NCBI GenBank assembly: GCA_014529385.2
Contig: CM043966.1
Span: 89,850,587 to 89,910,586 of the forward strand
Length of the DNA: 60,000 bases
DNA from: Adiantum capillus-veneris
Lineage: Eukaryota; Streptophyta; Polypodiopsida; Polypodiales; Pteridaceae
Reading direction: 5' to 3'
The position numbers and the translations under genes are program-made. Numbering within the stretch: position 1 is the first letter of the stretch; each line of letters begins with the position of its first letter. This document shows, piece after piece, positions 9,934-20,456 of this stretch. Under the pieces are notes generated by a model. It saw only the letters and a program-made list of their open reading frames with translations, made no database searches and was not told the DNA's origin.

Positions 9934-12773
9934 CAAAAGAAAATAAAAGCAACCAAAAGGAATTAGAGTTATCCAATTTTCTCAAGGGGTATCAAGATGT
10001 TTTTATTGACGACATCCCTTGTGAGCTACCTCCTAAACGAGGTAATGATGACCATGCAATTGAACTTCTTCCAGGAAGTTCACTGCCTAACAAACCTCCT
10101 TATAGAGTTTCTCAAGCTCAACAAGAGGAGATTATGTGGCAAGTGCATGAGTTAGTTGAGAAGGGCATGGTTAAGCCTAGCTCATCTCCATTTTGCTCAC
10201 CGGTGCTATTAGTGTAAAAGAAAGACGGCACATATGGTATGTGTGTCGACTATAGAGCACTAAATAGAATCACTATCAAGAATAGGTTTCCCGTTCCACG
10301 GGTAGAAGACCTATTTGATAAGCTACAAGGATCGACCTACTTCAGTAGGATTGACCTAAAAAGTGGCAATCATCAAATAAGGATAGTTGATCAAGACATT
10401 GTAAAGACCGCATTTCGCACCACATTTGGTCTTTACGAATACATTGTCATGCCTTTTGGCTTGACCAATGCACCAGCCACATTCAACCGCTTGATGGAGA
10501 AGCTGTTCAGGCCTCATCGAACCTTCAATGGAGTGTTCTTTGATGAAATTATGATCTACTCTAATTCATTAGACAAACAAAAGCAACACCTCCAGGTAAT
10601 ATGTCAAGTTTTAAGAGAGAATAAACTTTATGTTAATCGAAAGAAAAGTGAATTTTTCTTGCAAGAGATTCAGTATTTAGGTCACATTATCTCTCAAGAT
10701 GGCATCCAAATGGATCCATCAAAGTTAGAGGTAATAAAAGGATGGCCTAAACCAAGGAATCTTCATGAACTAAGAAGCTTTATAGGTATGTGTGCATACT
10801 ATAGACGCTTCATAGAAAAGTTCTCACAAATTGCGGGACCATTACATGACCTAACAAAGAAAAGCGTCAGGTATACATGGTCTGCTAAGGAGAACAATGC
10901 TTTCGAAAAGCTTATCTCTCAACCTGTGCTTACACTACCGGATCTCTCAAAACCATTTGAGGTTCAATGTGATGCTTGTGGTGATTGCCTTGGAGCTGTT
11001 TTGCTCCAAGAAGGGCACGCCATAGGCTATGAGAGTCGAAGGCTCGACCCTGTTGAGCAAGCTCTAGGCATATATGAAAAGGAACTCCTTGCAGTTCTAC
11101 ATGCCTTAGACTCATGGAAGCACTATTTATTGGGGACTCCTTTCATTCTGGGAACGGATCACCAAAGTCTTAAGTACTTCATGACGCAGACCAAGCTCTC
11201 CGACAAAGAAATGAGGTGGGCAAATTTCCTTTCGCAATTTCATTTTCATATTGCTCACATTGCTGGCAAGCATAATCAAGTAGCTGATGCACTCTCAAGA
11301 CGGCCGAGAGTGAATGCGGTTTCCATAGCAACTCACAATGATCTATCTTCAATGATAGATGAGTACGCTATTGATCCCGATTTTAGAGATGTGATTTCAG
11401 CCCTTGCATTAGGGAAGAAAGAAGAACCATTTACTTTACAAGATGGTTATCTTCTCTATGGCAATAGACTATGTGTTACTAACTCACTACGTGAGAAAGT
11501 AATGTATGAATCTCATGCTCCACCTTATGCGGGGCATAGGGGGATTCAGTCTACCTTAAAGGGAATTGAAACATATTTCTATTGGCCTACAATGAAAGTG
11601 AACATACAAGAGTATGTTTCTAAATGTGTGGTATGCCAAAAGACAAAATTTGATAGAGGGAAGCAACTTGGATTGCTTCAACCCTTGCCAATCCCTAATT
11701 CACCATGGGAGAGCATATCCATGGATTTTATCTTTGGATTGCCTAAGTCTATCCATGGGAATACGGGAATATGAACGATAGTAAACAGGTTCAGTAAACA
11801 AGCTCATTTTATACCTGTCAAAAAGACTATCAAAGCCCATCAAATGGCAACCCTCTTCATTTCACAAATTTTCAACTACCATGGCTTGCCAATCTCCATA
11901 GTGTCGGATAGAGATCCTAGAATGACCAGTAATTTCTGGAAGGGTTTCTTTGAGAATTTAGGGACAAGGCTAAACTTCTCTTCGGCCTATCATCCACAAA
12001 CGGATGGCCAAAGTGAAATAGCTAACCTAACCATTCTCGATCTACTAAAAGCCTATGTAACGGAAGTAGATCAAAGATCCCAATGGGAGAAGTACTTACC
12101 CTTAGTAGAGTATGCTTACAATAACACTGTACATACTTCCACGGGAAAAGCACCTTTCGAGGTAATTCAGGGAAGATCAAAAAGTCCCTTGCTACTTAAA
12201 GTACACGGGAAGATCTTCGTTGCAGATGAGTATAGCCGAGACCTACAAGAATCTTTTCAAAAGATTAAGGATGCTATCTCTATCTCACAGCAAAGGCAAA
12301 AGGCTACTGTTGACAAGCACAGAAGAGCCCAAGCCTTTAAAGAAAACGATTGGGTCTTGTTAAAGTTTCCCAAGGCTCGATTAAGGCACACGACGGGCAA
12401 GAATCCTACGGGCCACCAAAAGTACTATGCTAAACTAGCAAAAAGGTACTATGGTCCCTTCCAGATTCTTAGGCCAATCAATGAGATGGCCTATCAACTC
12501 AAGTTGCCCAATCATTGGCTCATACACAATGCTTTCCATGTGAGCCTATTAAAGCCTTACAAAGGAGAGCCACCTAAAGAATCAACTATTGAAGACCCAT
12601 CGGAGATCGAGGACCAAGAGGAGGTGCTGCAGCCCGAGTCCATTCTCCGACATGAAGACAAGGTATTAAGAGGCGGTAAGACTATCCGACGATATCTTAT
12701 TAAGTTTAAAAATTATCCTTTTGAAGATGCTAGATGGATGCAAGGCATACAATTAAAGGATAACCACTATTGA
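9934..12773 (+). pseudogene. Element B pol: RT, RNase H, integrase, chromodomain
   Basis: After a frameshift from gag-protease, pol continues in a frame with stops at about 10216 (TAA) and 11772 (TGA). RT shows [22 protein letters not shown] and FGLTNAPATF, but the catalytic site reads FFDEIMIYS, so the second Asp of the usual [YF]xDD is Glu. RNase H has VQCDACGDCLGAV, YEKELLA and GTDHQSLKY. Integrase has the HHCC finger (YAGHRG...CVVCQ) and DDE residues in SMDFIF, VSDRDPR and TDGQSEIA. A chromodomain-like tail ([11 protein letters not shown]...[10 protein letters not shown]) marks it as a chromovirus, which is thought to guide integration to modified chromatin. The last residues are replaced by scrambled sequence. 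Confidence 0.92.
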
Positions 12774-13073
12774 GCTATTAGAAGCTTGACAGGAGCCGGT
12801 GCTGTTTTGGTGTTGAAAGACCCTCTCTTCTATTCCTTGCAATTAATGGTATTCCTTGCAATTCCTATTGGATGACCTTTGAAGTGGACCAATGAGAATT
12901 AGGTTAGAGTAAATTTAGCCTAATTAATTTTAAAACACTTAAGAGAAAGAACCAATGAAAATTAAGTCTCCCGGATGATTATTGGACAGCCCGTGAAGGG
13001 GTCCAATAGGAATTGAGCAGCCCAATGGGCTACTTAATTCCTATTGGTCAGAATGGGGAAAGGTCCAACAGTT
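12762..13073 (+). other. Scrambled 3' end of element B (leader plus LTR pieces)
   Basis: Where D has the pol C-terminus, spacer and 3' LTR, B has a copy of leader 7700-7793, a repeated ATTCCTTGCAATT, and then a copy of LTR positions about 6369-6585, cut at 13073. The joins fall at short shared words (TAACC and AATT). No polypurine tract or 3' LTR terminus follows. I infer template switching or microhomology-mediated repair. Confidence 0.7.
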
Positions 13074-13367
13074 TTTCAAAAATTCAAAAATTCTGAAAAT
13101 TCCTTTGATTTTTTAAGTTTATGGCAGTTCCTATTCGTGACCTGCGGAGAGTGGCCGTCTACCCTGCTCACGTGCTCTGAACTGCTGCTCCTTTGTTGCC
13201 CTGAAGCCCTAGCATGAAATCTGCCCTGCACCTGCCCTGCTGTCTGCCCTGAAACCCTAGGGTGTCATTAATACTGTCTGCACCTAGAACCGAGGCAGCA
13301 CGAGAGGGAAAGAGCGATCTGCCCTGCACGAGCACCCTGCTGTCTCCTGAAACCCTAGTGCGACTGT

Positions 13368-13381
<14 letters not shown>
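13074..13381 (+). other. Unidentified spacer ending in (CG)n
   Basis: There is no gene here. The stretch holds CTGCCCTG words repeated near 13200-13350, three copies of GAAACCCTAG-like telobox motifs, and a (GC)n run at 13366-13381 joining the (GA)n tract. It may be the original host or repeat sequence into which L1-A inserted. Confidence 0.4.

Positions 13382-13459
<78 letters not shown>
13382..13459 (+). repeat. (GA)n microsatellite at the 3' end of L1-A
   Basis: About 39 perfect GA units abut the 3' tail of L1-A. In the sense orientation of the LINE (minus strand) this is (CT)n directly after the tail. Confidence 0.97.
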
Positions 13460-13462
<3 letters not shown>

Positions 13463-13494
13463 AATGAAATGAAATGTTATATTAACGTCTTCAA

Positions 13495-13510
13495 AAGGCC
13501 AAAATGACCT
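13495..13510 (-). ncRNA. 3'-terminal stem-loop of L1-A
   Basis: In RNA sense AGGUC-AUUUU-GGCCU can form a 5-bp stem with one U-G pair, about 35 bases from the 3' tail. L1-B and its truncated copy have a 7-bp version at the matching place. Some plant L1-clade LINEs are known to use such a hairpin for template recognition by RT. Confidence 0.5.
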
Positions 13511-13603
13511 ATGAGACCAAACTGTTACAAAATTGTGAATCGGATACCATGTCTGGGTACAAAAAGACTATAACAAAAATACCACTACTACTAGAATCCA
13601 TCC

Positions 13604-16600
13604 TCATCTGCACTCTGGATGTCGAGAGAGTATGGCTCGAATCCTCTGTTGTAGTCTCCGTCGATGTTGTGTAGCCCCTCTCCTCAATTGTGGCCGTTTG
13701 GATTTCCGTAGCTCCAGTGCTTGGTCTATGAGAGAGCCGGTAGTGGTCAAATGAGTGTGGGCCGAGCTCTGCAGTGATGGCTGCTCCTCTGGCTGTCCCA
13801 TATCTAGTGAAAAGAAATCTGTAATCCGTCTCTGGGACTGTCTCTCTCCAGCTCTTCCCAGTAAAGTGTCTCTATATCTGTGTAACTCAAGTAGATATAG
13901 CCCAAGACATCTCTGATCCTCATAACTCATGACCCTAGAGAAAGGACCGAAACCCTCTCTGAATAAGCAACAGAAACGGCCCCGAATCTCATAGTACACT
14001 GTGCAATGACATATGTAATGTAGCTCTGTCTCTGGCTCTAGCTGGCATAAGTGGCATATCCTATTCTCTGTCGGTATCCCTCTGAATCTACCAGTCTCAA
14101 TCTCCAGTTGATGTGAGGATGTGCATATCTGACCAATGGCACACCGCAAACCATGAGACATATGTGTATCCATGTAGCTGGGTCGAATCACAAACCCATC
14201 TCCTGTGAGGTGGAAAAGATGCTCTCTATAGGAAGCCAGCTTCGTGTCCAACTCCTGTGGCAGCTCTATCCATGTCCTCTTGGTATCCAGCTGGATTAGG
14301 TCGAATGAGTCTAGTAATCTCCACCCATGTAAGAGACATGGAGGGTGTCTGAAGAGAGTACTGAAAAGGGGGCAGCTTGTCCATGGTGAAGCCATGTATC
14401 CGAAACCATGATGTCATCTGTGCATACCAGCATGAAGTGTCCCCCTGAAGAGCTAACTGCCTGGAAGACTCAAGGGCCAGTCTACCATATCTATAACTAG
14501 TAGTATCCCACAAGCTGTGCACAAAGGAGACTAATCAGGTAAGCGCTTCAATCTCCATAGGAGGGGCAGCTAGCTCTGCTCGAATGATAGCGGGAGTACG
14601 GAGGCCTTGGCTTTGATCAACCGAGAGATCATAGATACCAAGGGCCTCTCCATACATCTCCAACCATCTTGGCCTACAGGTCACCCCATATCTGCACCAC
14701 ATACATCATAGCTACTAACATATCAAAGAGCCGTAACTTTGTCCCAGGTTCTTGGAACTGAACCTGCGAACACATCCTCTCCAAGCCTCCCAAGGCCGCA
14801 TAAGCTCTAGTCAATCTAGTCTCTGCTGCTCTCCCCAAAGAAAACCTCGGCCCAGTGAAGACAACCCCAAGGTAGTGTATGCATTTGTATACTCTACAAT
14901 CTCCTGACCATATGTGAAAGTCGGTGTTGATCTCCTCATCCACTGTGGTGTGGTGTTAAACACCATAACCTTGGTTTTAACAAGGTTTACAGACAATCCA
15001 CTATCCTCTGCAAAACTGTGTAATGCATCCAACTGTCGCTGCATACCCTCTGGTGAGTCAGAGATCAACACAATATCATCAGCATATAACAACAATGGGA
15101 TCCACGTCCCTGCAAGCTGGGCACCTTTTCCACCCTCTCTGTCAATGTAATCAAACACCTCATCAACATACATACCAAATAGAGTAGGAGACAATGGGCA
15201 ACCCTGTTTCACCCCAATGGTGGAGTAAACTAAATCAGATATCCCCCCCCGGGTGCGTACATGTCCCATCATTGATCTGTATAGAGCCATAATCCCCCAA
15301 ATCAACACTACGGGCACCCCCATCTTCCGCAATCTTCGCATCAATCGAGCTCTCGGTACCATGTCAAATGCTTTGCGGAAATCCACAAAGCTACAATAAA
15401 TCCGTCTCACATGTGACCTGCCCTCCTCAATGATGGCTCTGAGTATCAGAATATGATCAAGAGTGGAGAAACCCCTCCTAAAACCGGCCTGGCCCTTTGC
15501 TCGTATACCCTCACCCTCTGCCCAATTACTCAACTGCTGCTCAAGACTGGATGCATACAACCGTGCCAATGTGTGCCCAACTATAATAGTGCGGTAATTC
15601 ACAATAGTAGACAACCTCCAAGTCTCAGGTAATCCCTCACACATGGCACGATTGAACAACACTGCAAGAACCTCTACCAGCATATCTCTAGCATGTATAA
15701 AGTGCTTTGCTACTAGGCCATCATGATCATATGCCCTGTTGGTCCTCATCCTGTCAATGGCTCTCTTTACCATCTCAGTGGTAAAGAAGGTGTTGGTAGG
15801 TGGGCATGGCTCTGTAGGATTTGGAAGGGGATCTTGTCCAGGATCTGTATACAACAATGTTGCATACTGGCCCCACACATCAAGAGAAGTAATCACTGGG
15901 GGAGGGGAGTGCTCATGAAAGAATCGCCATGCCTCTCCTAAGTCTCTACTCAAGATCAGTTGATACAAGTCTCGCTCCATCTTGGCCAAATAAGCTCATT
16001 TCTTCCATCGCACAAGGCGCCGGGAAGCAATCCGAGACTATCTGTAAGTGATGACTCCTACAAGAAGATCTCTCCGGAGCTAGGCTCTCATCTCTCTGCA
16101 CTCCTCATCATACCAACTATTCTGGGACATGCTCCCAGAATGTCACCTCCTGGATATGCCTCTGATGCTGCACCATGAAGTGTCTCAGTCAGTAAAGTGG
16201 TGCACTCCTCCACTGAGAGACCACGACTAGCTGTGCAAAGAGGGCTATAGATCTCCTCTATATAAACCGAGTCAGTCTCTGGTGTAAATGTATAACGGGT
16301 ATGTGACCTGCCTCCTGATGTCTGAGTTGTACCATACTCAAATGAAACGGACAATGTCAAAAGAGCGTGATCCATTGCTACACCCACTGGTTTGGCTCCC
16401 ACTATAAAATCCTGAATACGAGGAATAAAGCTCGGATGTGCCATAACATAGTCCACTGTACTGGCCCCGTGTCTGTGTGGAAAGCATGTGAAACCGGTTG
16501 CTCCAGGAAATCGTTGTAAGCCATTAAGTATGGCTAACCCATGTGTGGTCGTCATCTCCGTGAGGTATCTCCCATACTCCGTCTGCTCTCTATCATGTGA

Positions 16601-17127
16601 GCATCTGTCAAGCCCCAAGTCACCTACATCCAGCTCTCTAAGCATCTCATCTGAAATGTCGTAGAAGACCGTCTGAGAGTTGCCTTTCGGGCATTGAAGT
16701 CCCCTAGGAGGATGATATCACCATCCCTAGAAAACTCCCATATATCATCATCTAGCATAGAGAAAGGCGAATGTCCTCTGGGTGCAACATATAATGACGT
16801 ACTGGGGGGAAGTAATATATGGCAATGTATAGAAACCGGCTTGTGTCAGCTCTCAGCCTCACCCACATGTATCTAGCATGATCATCTCTCCGTACAATAC
16901 GTAGTAGTGGCTAAATAGCACTGCTACTCCTCCTGAACCTCTACTCCCATGCTCAGATCTCGCAACTGTCCTATGGGCTGTCTCCCATCTGTAACCCACC
17001 ACATGTGGCATAAGCTGTCCAGGGGCCTGATGAGTCTCTAAGAAAAAACAATGTCCCTCTCTTTGAAACTGTCCTCAAAGGCACCAACGTCCAACCTCAT
17101 AGATCCATTACAATTCCAAGTAGCCAT
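13604..17127 (-). pseudogene. L1-A ORF2: AP endonuclease and reverse transcriptase
   Basis: The ATG at 17127 gives MATWNCNG, the N-terminal motif of an AP-type endonuclease. GGVAVLFSH-like and STVDYVMAHPSF, AMDHALLTL blocks follow (16645-16088). RT (15989-14811) shows IVGHTLARLYAS, FVDFRKAFDMVP, KQGCPLSPTLFGMY and LLLYADDIVLISDS. The C-terminus (14522-13604) has a Cys/His motif CHLCQLEPETELHYICHC and a basic tail. The frame changes at least five times, so the protein cannot be made. The ORF1 stop TGA at 17160-17158 is in frame with the ORF2 ATG ten sense codons later. The enzyme would nick DNA and prime cDNA synthesis at the nick. Confidence 0.9.
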
Positions 17128-17157
17128 CTTCAGTGTGGTCCCATAGGTCTCACACCG

Positions 17158-18012
17158 TCATGTAGAGTGCCGCTCTACAATCTCCACCCGACCATCTCTG
17201 TAAAAGGCCGTCTTTCCCTTCTCCCTTGCCACCGTAATCTCTGGCATTACCTCTCTCACATGCGCAAGCTGTGAGAGAGTGAAATCATCACCGAGGAAAA
17301 TACCCGTCTTCTTGAGAGTAGGTCTCTTTTTCAGGAATTTCTTCTTCTCTTCCAAGGAGGGGAAGCGTAGTATGAGAGCTCTCTCTTTTGAAGATTCTCC
17401 CGGGCCACCACTCTCCTTGCCCACTCTCCATGCCTTTGTGTGTGAAGAATTGACCTCTTTTCCACATTGTTTGTCCTTGAGGCCGGTTACCCTCACATAT
17501 AGAGCACGCGTCCTCCTCCTTCGTTCCTCTTCGAGGGTCATGTTAATAAGAGTGGGTGTACAAGGAGCTTCCTTACCTTTGCCTTTCTTGGTGACCTCAA
17601 TCCATTTTTCGGCCTCTTCTACTTTCTTTTGTGTTGCGGAGATGACCGCGGCCCATGACTTCTTCTCCTCATCTTTCTTGATAACCCGTATTTCTTCTCT
17701 CATGGTATTCAATTCTTCCATCATGGATGGCTGAATTTCGCCGTCTTCAAGCCGCCCACTTTTTGCTGCAAGTAGTTCACCTTGGAGAGTTCGGATTGTG
17801 GCTTCTTGTGAAGCCGCTTGCTTTTCGACGCGAGGAATCTTTTCGCATAGGTTCTTCTTCTCCTCTTTCCATTCCTCCATCTTTTGAAGGAAGGCTGCCT
17901 CCATCCCTTTCTTCCACTCCTTCACTTCAACTTCAAGTGTTGATATTCCCTTGTTGGTAATTGAGAACTTCATGTTGAGAGGGAGGCGGGCTATAGCCAC
18001 TGGAGAGGCCAT
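17158..18012 (-). CDS. L1-A ORF1 protein: coiled coil plus RRM-like domain
   Basis: An open frame of 284 codons runs from ATG 18012 (MASPVAIARL) to TGA 17158-17160; an alternative non-ATG start would lie slightly upstream. The N-terminal half is Glu/Lys-rich with heptad-like spacing (EEKKNLCEKIPRVEKQ), a likely coiled coil for oligomerisation. The C-terminal half, RALYVRVTGLKD ... ERALILRFPSLEEKKKFLKK ... FLGDDFTLSQLAHVRE, resembles the RRM and C-terminal domain of L1 ORF1 proteins (compare L1-B). Such proteins bind LINE RNA and act as chaperones in the ribonucleoprotein. It is intact although ORF2 is broken, so it may be young or able to act in trans; expression is unknown. Confidence 0.8.
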   Translation of the reverse strand: MASPVAIARLPLNMKFSITNKGISTLEVEVKEWKKGMEAAFLQKMEEWKEEKKNLCEKIPRVEKQAASQEATIRTLQGELLAAKSGRLEDGEIQPSMMEELNTMREEIRVIKKDEEKKSWAAVISATQKKVEEAEKWIEVTKKGKGKEAPCTPTLINMTLEEERRRRTRALYVRVTGLKDKQCGKEVNSSHTKAWRVGKESGGPGESSKERALILRFPSLEEKKKFLKKRPTLKKTGIFLGDDFTLSQLAHVREVMPEITVAREKGKTAFYRDGRVEIVERHST

Positions 18013-18109
18013 GTGAAAAGGGGTCAATGGTAGCCCAATGGAGGGAGACCATGAGAGAGAGAGAGGGGGGCTGGGCAGGAGGGGCGTGGAGCTGCAGGGG
18101 GGGGGGGGG

Positions 18110-18140
<31 letters not shown>

Positions 18141-18152
18141 AGAAGAAGAAGA
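18110..18152 (+). repeat. (GA)n then (GAA)n at the 5' end of L1-A
   Basis: The 14-base G tract at 18097-18110 (C tract in LINE sense) is followed by GA units to about 18137 and GAA units to 18152. With 13382-13459 it brackets L1-A between like microsatellites. Confidence 0.95.
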
Positions 18153-18160
18153 GAATTGAG

Positions 18161-18326
18161 ACTGCCCCTCACCATCGTCAGCGTGTACCTGCTTCTTCAC
18201 AAGTGCTAACTTGGTATCCACAAGCAGAGAGCCCAATGATCAGACTACCCCTCACCATCATCAGCGTGTACCTACCTCTTCACAAGTGCTAGCTTGGTAT
18301 CCACAAGCATAGAGCCCAATGATCAG
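18161..18326 (+). repeat. Tandem duplication, two 83-bp copies
   Basis: The segments 18161-18243 and 18244-18326 match at most positions (both begin ACT[GA]CCCCTCACCATC and end CCCAATGATCAG). It is a simple head-to-tail duplication with no coding sense. Confidence 0.9.
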
Positions 18327-19009
18327 CCCCAGGGCCCACAGTTATTGCAGCCCCTTCATAACCTGCAAGCTGGGCTTCAAGCTAACAGCATACTGCAGTT
18401 CAAGGGTTGAGCAGTAAGTGCACTTTAAGCTATCCTTCTCCTCAATTTTGCCAATTCCACTCACTCTCCATTTCTTATTGGGTTTGAGTCAGTCAAAGGT
18501 GGTGCTGAATTGTGTTGATCCCTCACTGCTTGAAAACCAAAAAGAGTTGCAAGATGATTATTGTCGCTGGCTAAACTATGCAAATGACGCATGCATCATC
18601 CAGGAGAAGAGCTGCAATGGGCTCGTGAAGTGAAAACAAGTGTAAGAACAGGGCAGTCGCATATAAACTCAATCTTACAATTTTTAAGACCAGTGCTTAT
18701 CAGAGGTCAATGTGGCCTATGAATCAAAAAGTGGCAATAAGTCCTCTCCCCGTGAATGAGCATGTACTGCATGGCCTGTTTTAATATGGGACAGTCTTTC
18801 GTAAGTACAATTATGACTTGTGGTAAAGAAGCACTTTGCAAATTGAAGAGATGAACCTCTTCTGTAAAAGAATGCTAAAATTCACCCATGCATGCAACCA
18901 CAAAAAAGAAGTGACAGTAAGATATCCCTGTGTTTACTGAGACTAATAATGAAATTACAAACAATAATAATGAGGGTCTATATCAAGAACAAAAGAGAAA
19001 AATGTATAC
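18327..19009. other. Spacer with no recognised gene
   Basis: The stretch is AT-rich, without TE hallmarks and without conserved protein segments that I recognise. If the MED6-like exon belongs to a working gene, the next exon on the minus strand should be here or further left, but I could not find the expected residues. Confidence 0.4.
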
Positions 19010-19184
19010 CACTCTTGACCCTATAACGTTATGTATATTTGGAGCTTGATAGATTGAGCCATCTAGAATGTAGTACCCTGAAATGGCTATTACTTTCTCT
19101 GGACTCTCCCTTTTTTGCTTCCTAAATACATATAAATTTGGTTCTTGAACTTCATATAGCATGTACTCGATTCCTGTCATCTTC
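19010..19184 (-). CDS. MED6: MED6-like exon (Mediator head subunit), single exon seen
   Basis: The minus strand encodes [20 protein letters not shown], then [24 protein letters not shown] and NVIGSRV. I recognise this as the central conserved block of Mediator subunit 6, where plants have very similar residues. The exon is bounded by a pyrimidine-rich acceptor ending CAG (19187-19185) and a GT donor (19009-19008, GTATAC), and it ends in phase 0 where plant MED6 has an exon junction as I recall it. MED6 bridges Mediator head and middle modules in RNA polymerase II transcription. I cannot find the N-terminal (FRDQ/CNNE) or C-terminal exons nearby, so this is either part of a gene with very long TE-filled introns or a moved gene fragment. 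Confidence 0.7.
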
Positions 19185-20173
19185 CTGTTCAGCCACAAAA
19201 AAATAAAAGAAATGATGGCTTGACAAGATTGCAATATCCTGATTAAATACAATTGCATGCAAGAAAATCCTAGAAGATGCAACCAGCACTACAATTTTAA
19301 TGACAGCTGTAATCTCAACAACAATTGAAACAACAACTGCACGCAAGCAAATTCGAAATGATGGAACCAGCACTGATGATGTCAATAACAGCCAAAACTG
19401 GACTCAAGGGAGACGACAGAGAAGGCAAAAAGGTGAAGTTACAAATACTCACAAAACTAGTAAGTTCTACATAGTACGCACGAGAAGAGAGCAAGTGCTC
19501 AATGCTGCTATTCATTGCTTCAAGCCCGTGGACACACAATACCTTCATCAAATCCAGTTTTTCCACATTGTCGACTTCCGTTGCTACTTCAACACTTTTT
19601 GTCACAGAAACGAAGTGTGCACTTAAATATCTTAGGGTTAATTTAACTATTCCATGTAGGATTCCGCACAGAATAAGAAAACAATGCAGAAAAAAAACAC
19701 AGCCCTAGGGGCCAGAAGATGGGCTGCCCCCCCCCCCCCCCCCCTCAAGGAGATTTTCTATTAATTCTAAACTGTTATAAGCACAAGAACCAGAACAGCT
19801 TCCATTGTTCTCTATCCCGGAGACTATTCTGATGCATAAAAATGCATGTATTTGTGAGCCTTTTGGTCGAAATTTGTCATACTTGTAGCCGAAAACGGCC
19901 ATGCCTGCTTCGTAATGGAATCTTCTTGGCAAGCGAGGTCCCTTCTGTTATCTGCTTGTGTAGGGGATGCCCAAGAGAATTCACCTTGGCTGAAAACTGC
20001 TTCTGAAATTTGTCAGAGTGCTGAAATTAGTGTGCAAAGCGGATACTACACTTGTCTAAGTGGAGCTATTCCCCCAGGGCAACGCACACAAGCTCCTATG
20101 GCTGCCCTCCACCTTCGCCCCGAGTTCTATAACGTCTGCACGGCCTTCATGGACCCTTGACAATGAAATCATT

Positions 20174-20175
<2 letters not shown>
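19185..20175. other. Spacer with possible but unproven exons
   Basis: There is a 21-base C tract at 19724-19744. Two minus-strand open stretches (about 19447-19600, followed by a GTGAGT donor-like site, and 19800-19932) look less random than their surroundings, but I recognise neither. There are no TE hallmarks. Confidence 0.35.
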
Positions 20176-20212
<37 letters not shown>

Positions 20213-20231
20213 AAGAAAGAAAAGAAAGAAA
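20176..20231 (+). repeat. (GA)n and (GAAA)n at the 3' end of L1-B
   Basis: GA units at 20176-20208 pass into GAAA units up to 20231, where the L1-B 3' UTR starts. In LINE sense the order is 3' UTR, (TTTC)n, (CT)n. Confidence 0.95.
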
Positions 20232-20250
20232 GATTTTTAACGTCTATGTC

Positions 20251-20266
20251 AGGCCGAAATCGGCCT
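20251..20266 (-). ncRNA. 3'-terminal stem-loop of L1-B
   Basis: AGGCCGA-UU-UCGGCCU in RNA sense forms a perfect 7-bp stem about 20 bases before the 3' tail. The same hairpin is at 43964-43979 in the truncated copy, and a weaker variant is in L1-A. This fits a 3'-recognition element for the LINE RT. Confidence 0.55.
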
Positions 20267-20456
20267 ATGAGACAAATCAAATGTACATGGTGTGTATGTC
20301 ATCCGTCTATCGGAAAGACAAATGAAACAAAACTGATACAAAACTGAACTGAATGTAGGTAGTGGAGTATCTGAGGAGGGATGGAGCTCTATCTCTAGGG
20401 GTATATGCATGTCTATATGCTCAAGGTAGTACAATCATGAGAATGCATCGAGCTAT

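Larger units (their letters stand above)
13460..18109 (-). mobile_element. L1-A: full-length L1-type LINE, degenerate
   Basis: On the minus strand the order is a C-tract/5' UTR (18109-18013), ORF1 (18012-17158), ORF2 (17127-13604), a 3' UTR and a tail of ATTTC units at 13460-13475. The element is about 4.65 kb, with (GA)n tracts immediately outside both ends (13382-13459 and 18110-18137). ORF1 is open; ORF2 carries at least five frameshifts. The sister copy L1-B at 20232-25577 is better preserved. Confidence 0.85.

Noticed and set aside
13262-13462. ORF ending in a long Arg/Glu repeat, and similar Ser/Leu, Thr/His or Arg/Glu ORFs at 18027-18292, 20060-20280, 25097-25789, 41247-41340 and 43449-43757
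   Set aside because: They are translations of GA/CT or GT/CA microsatellites, open in many frames by composition and not conserved as proteins.
18418-18633. 71-codon plus-strand ORF in the spacer
   Set aside because: No motif and no TE or host homology that I recognise; the length is within chance for this composition.
19447-19610. Open minus-strand stretch with a GTGAGT donor-like end, near the MED6-like exon
   Set aside because: Its residues do not match the part of MED6 expected upstream, and no acceptor is clear. I left it as spacer.
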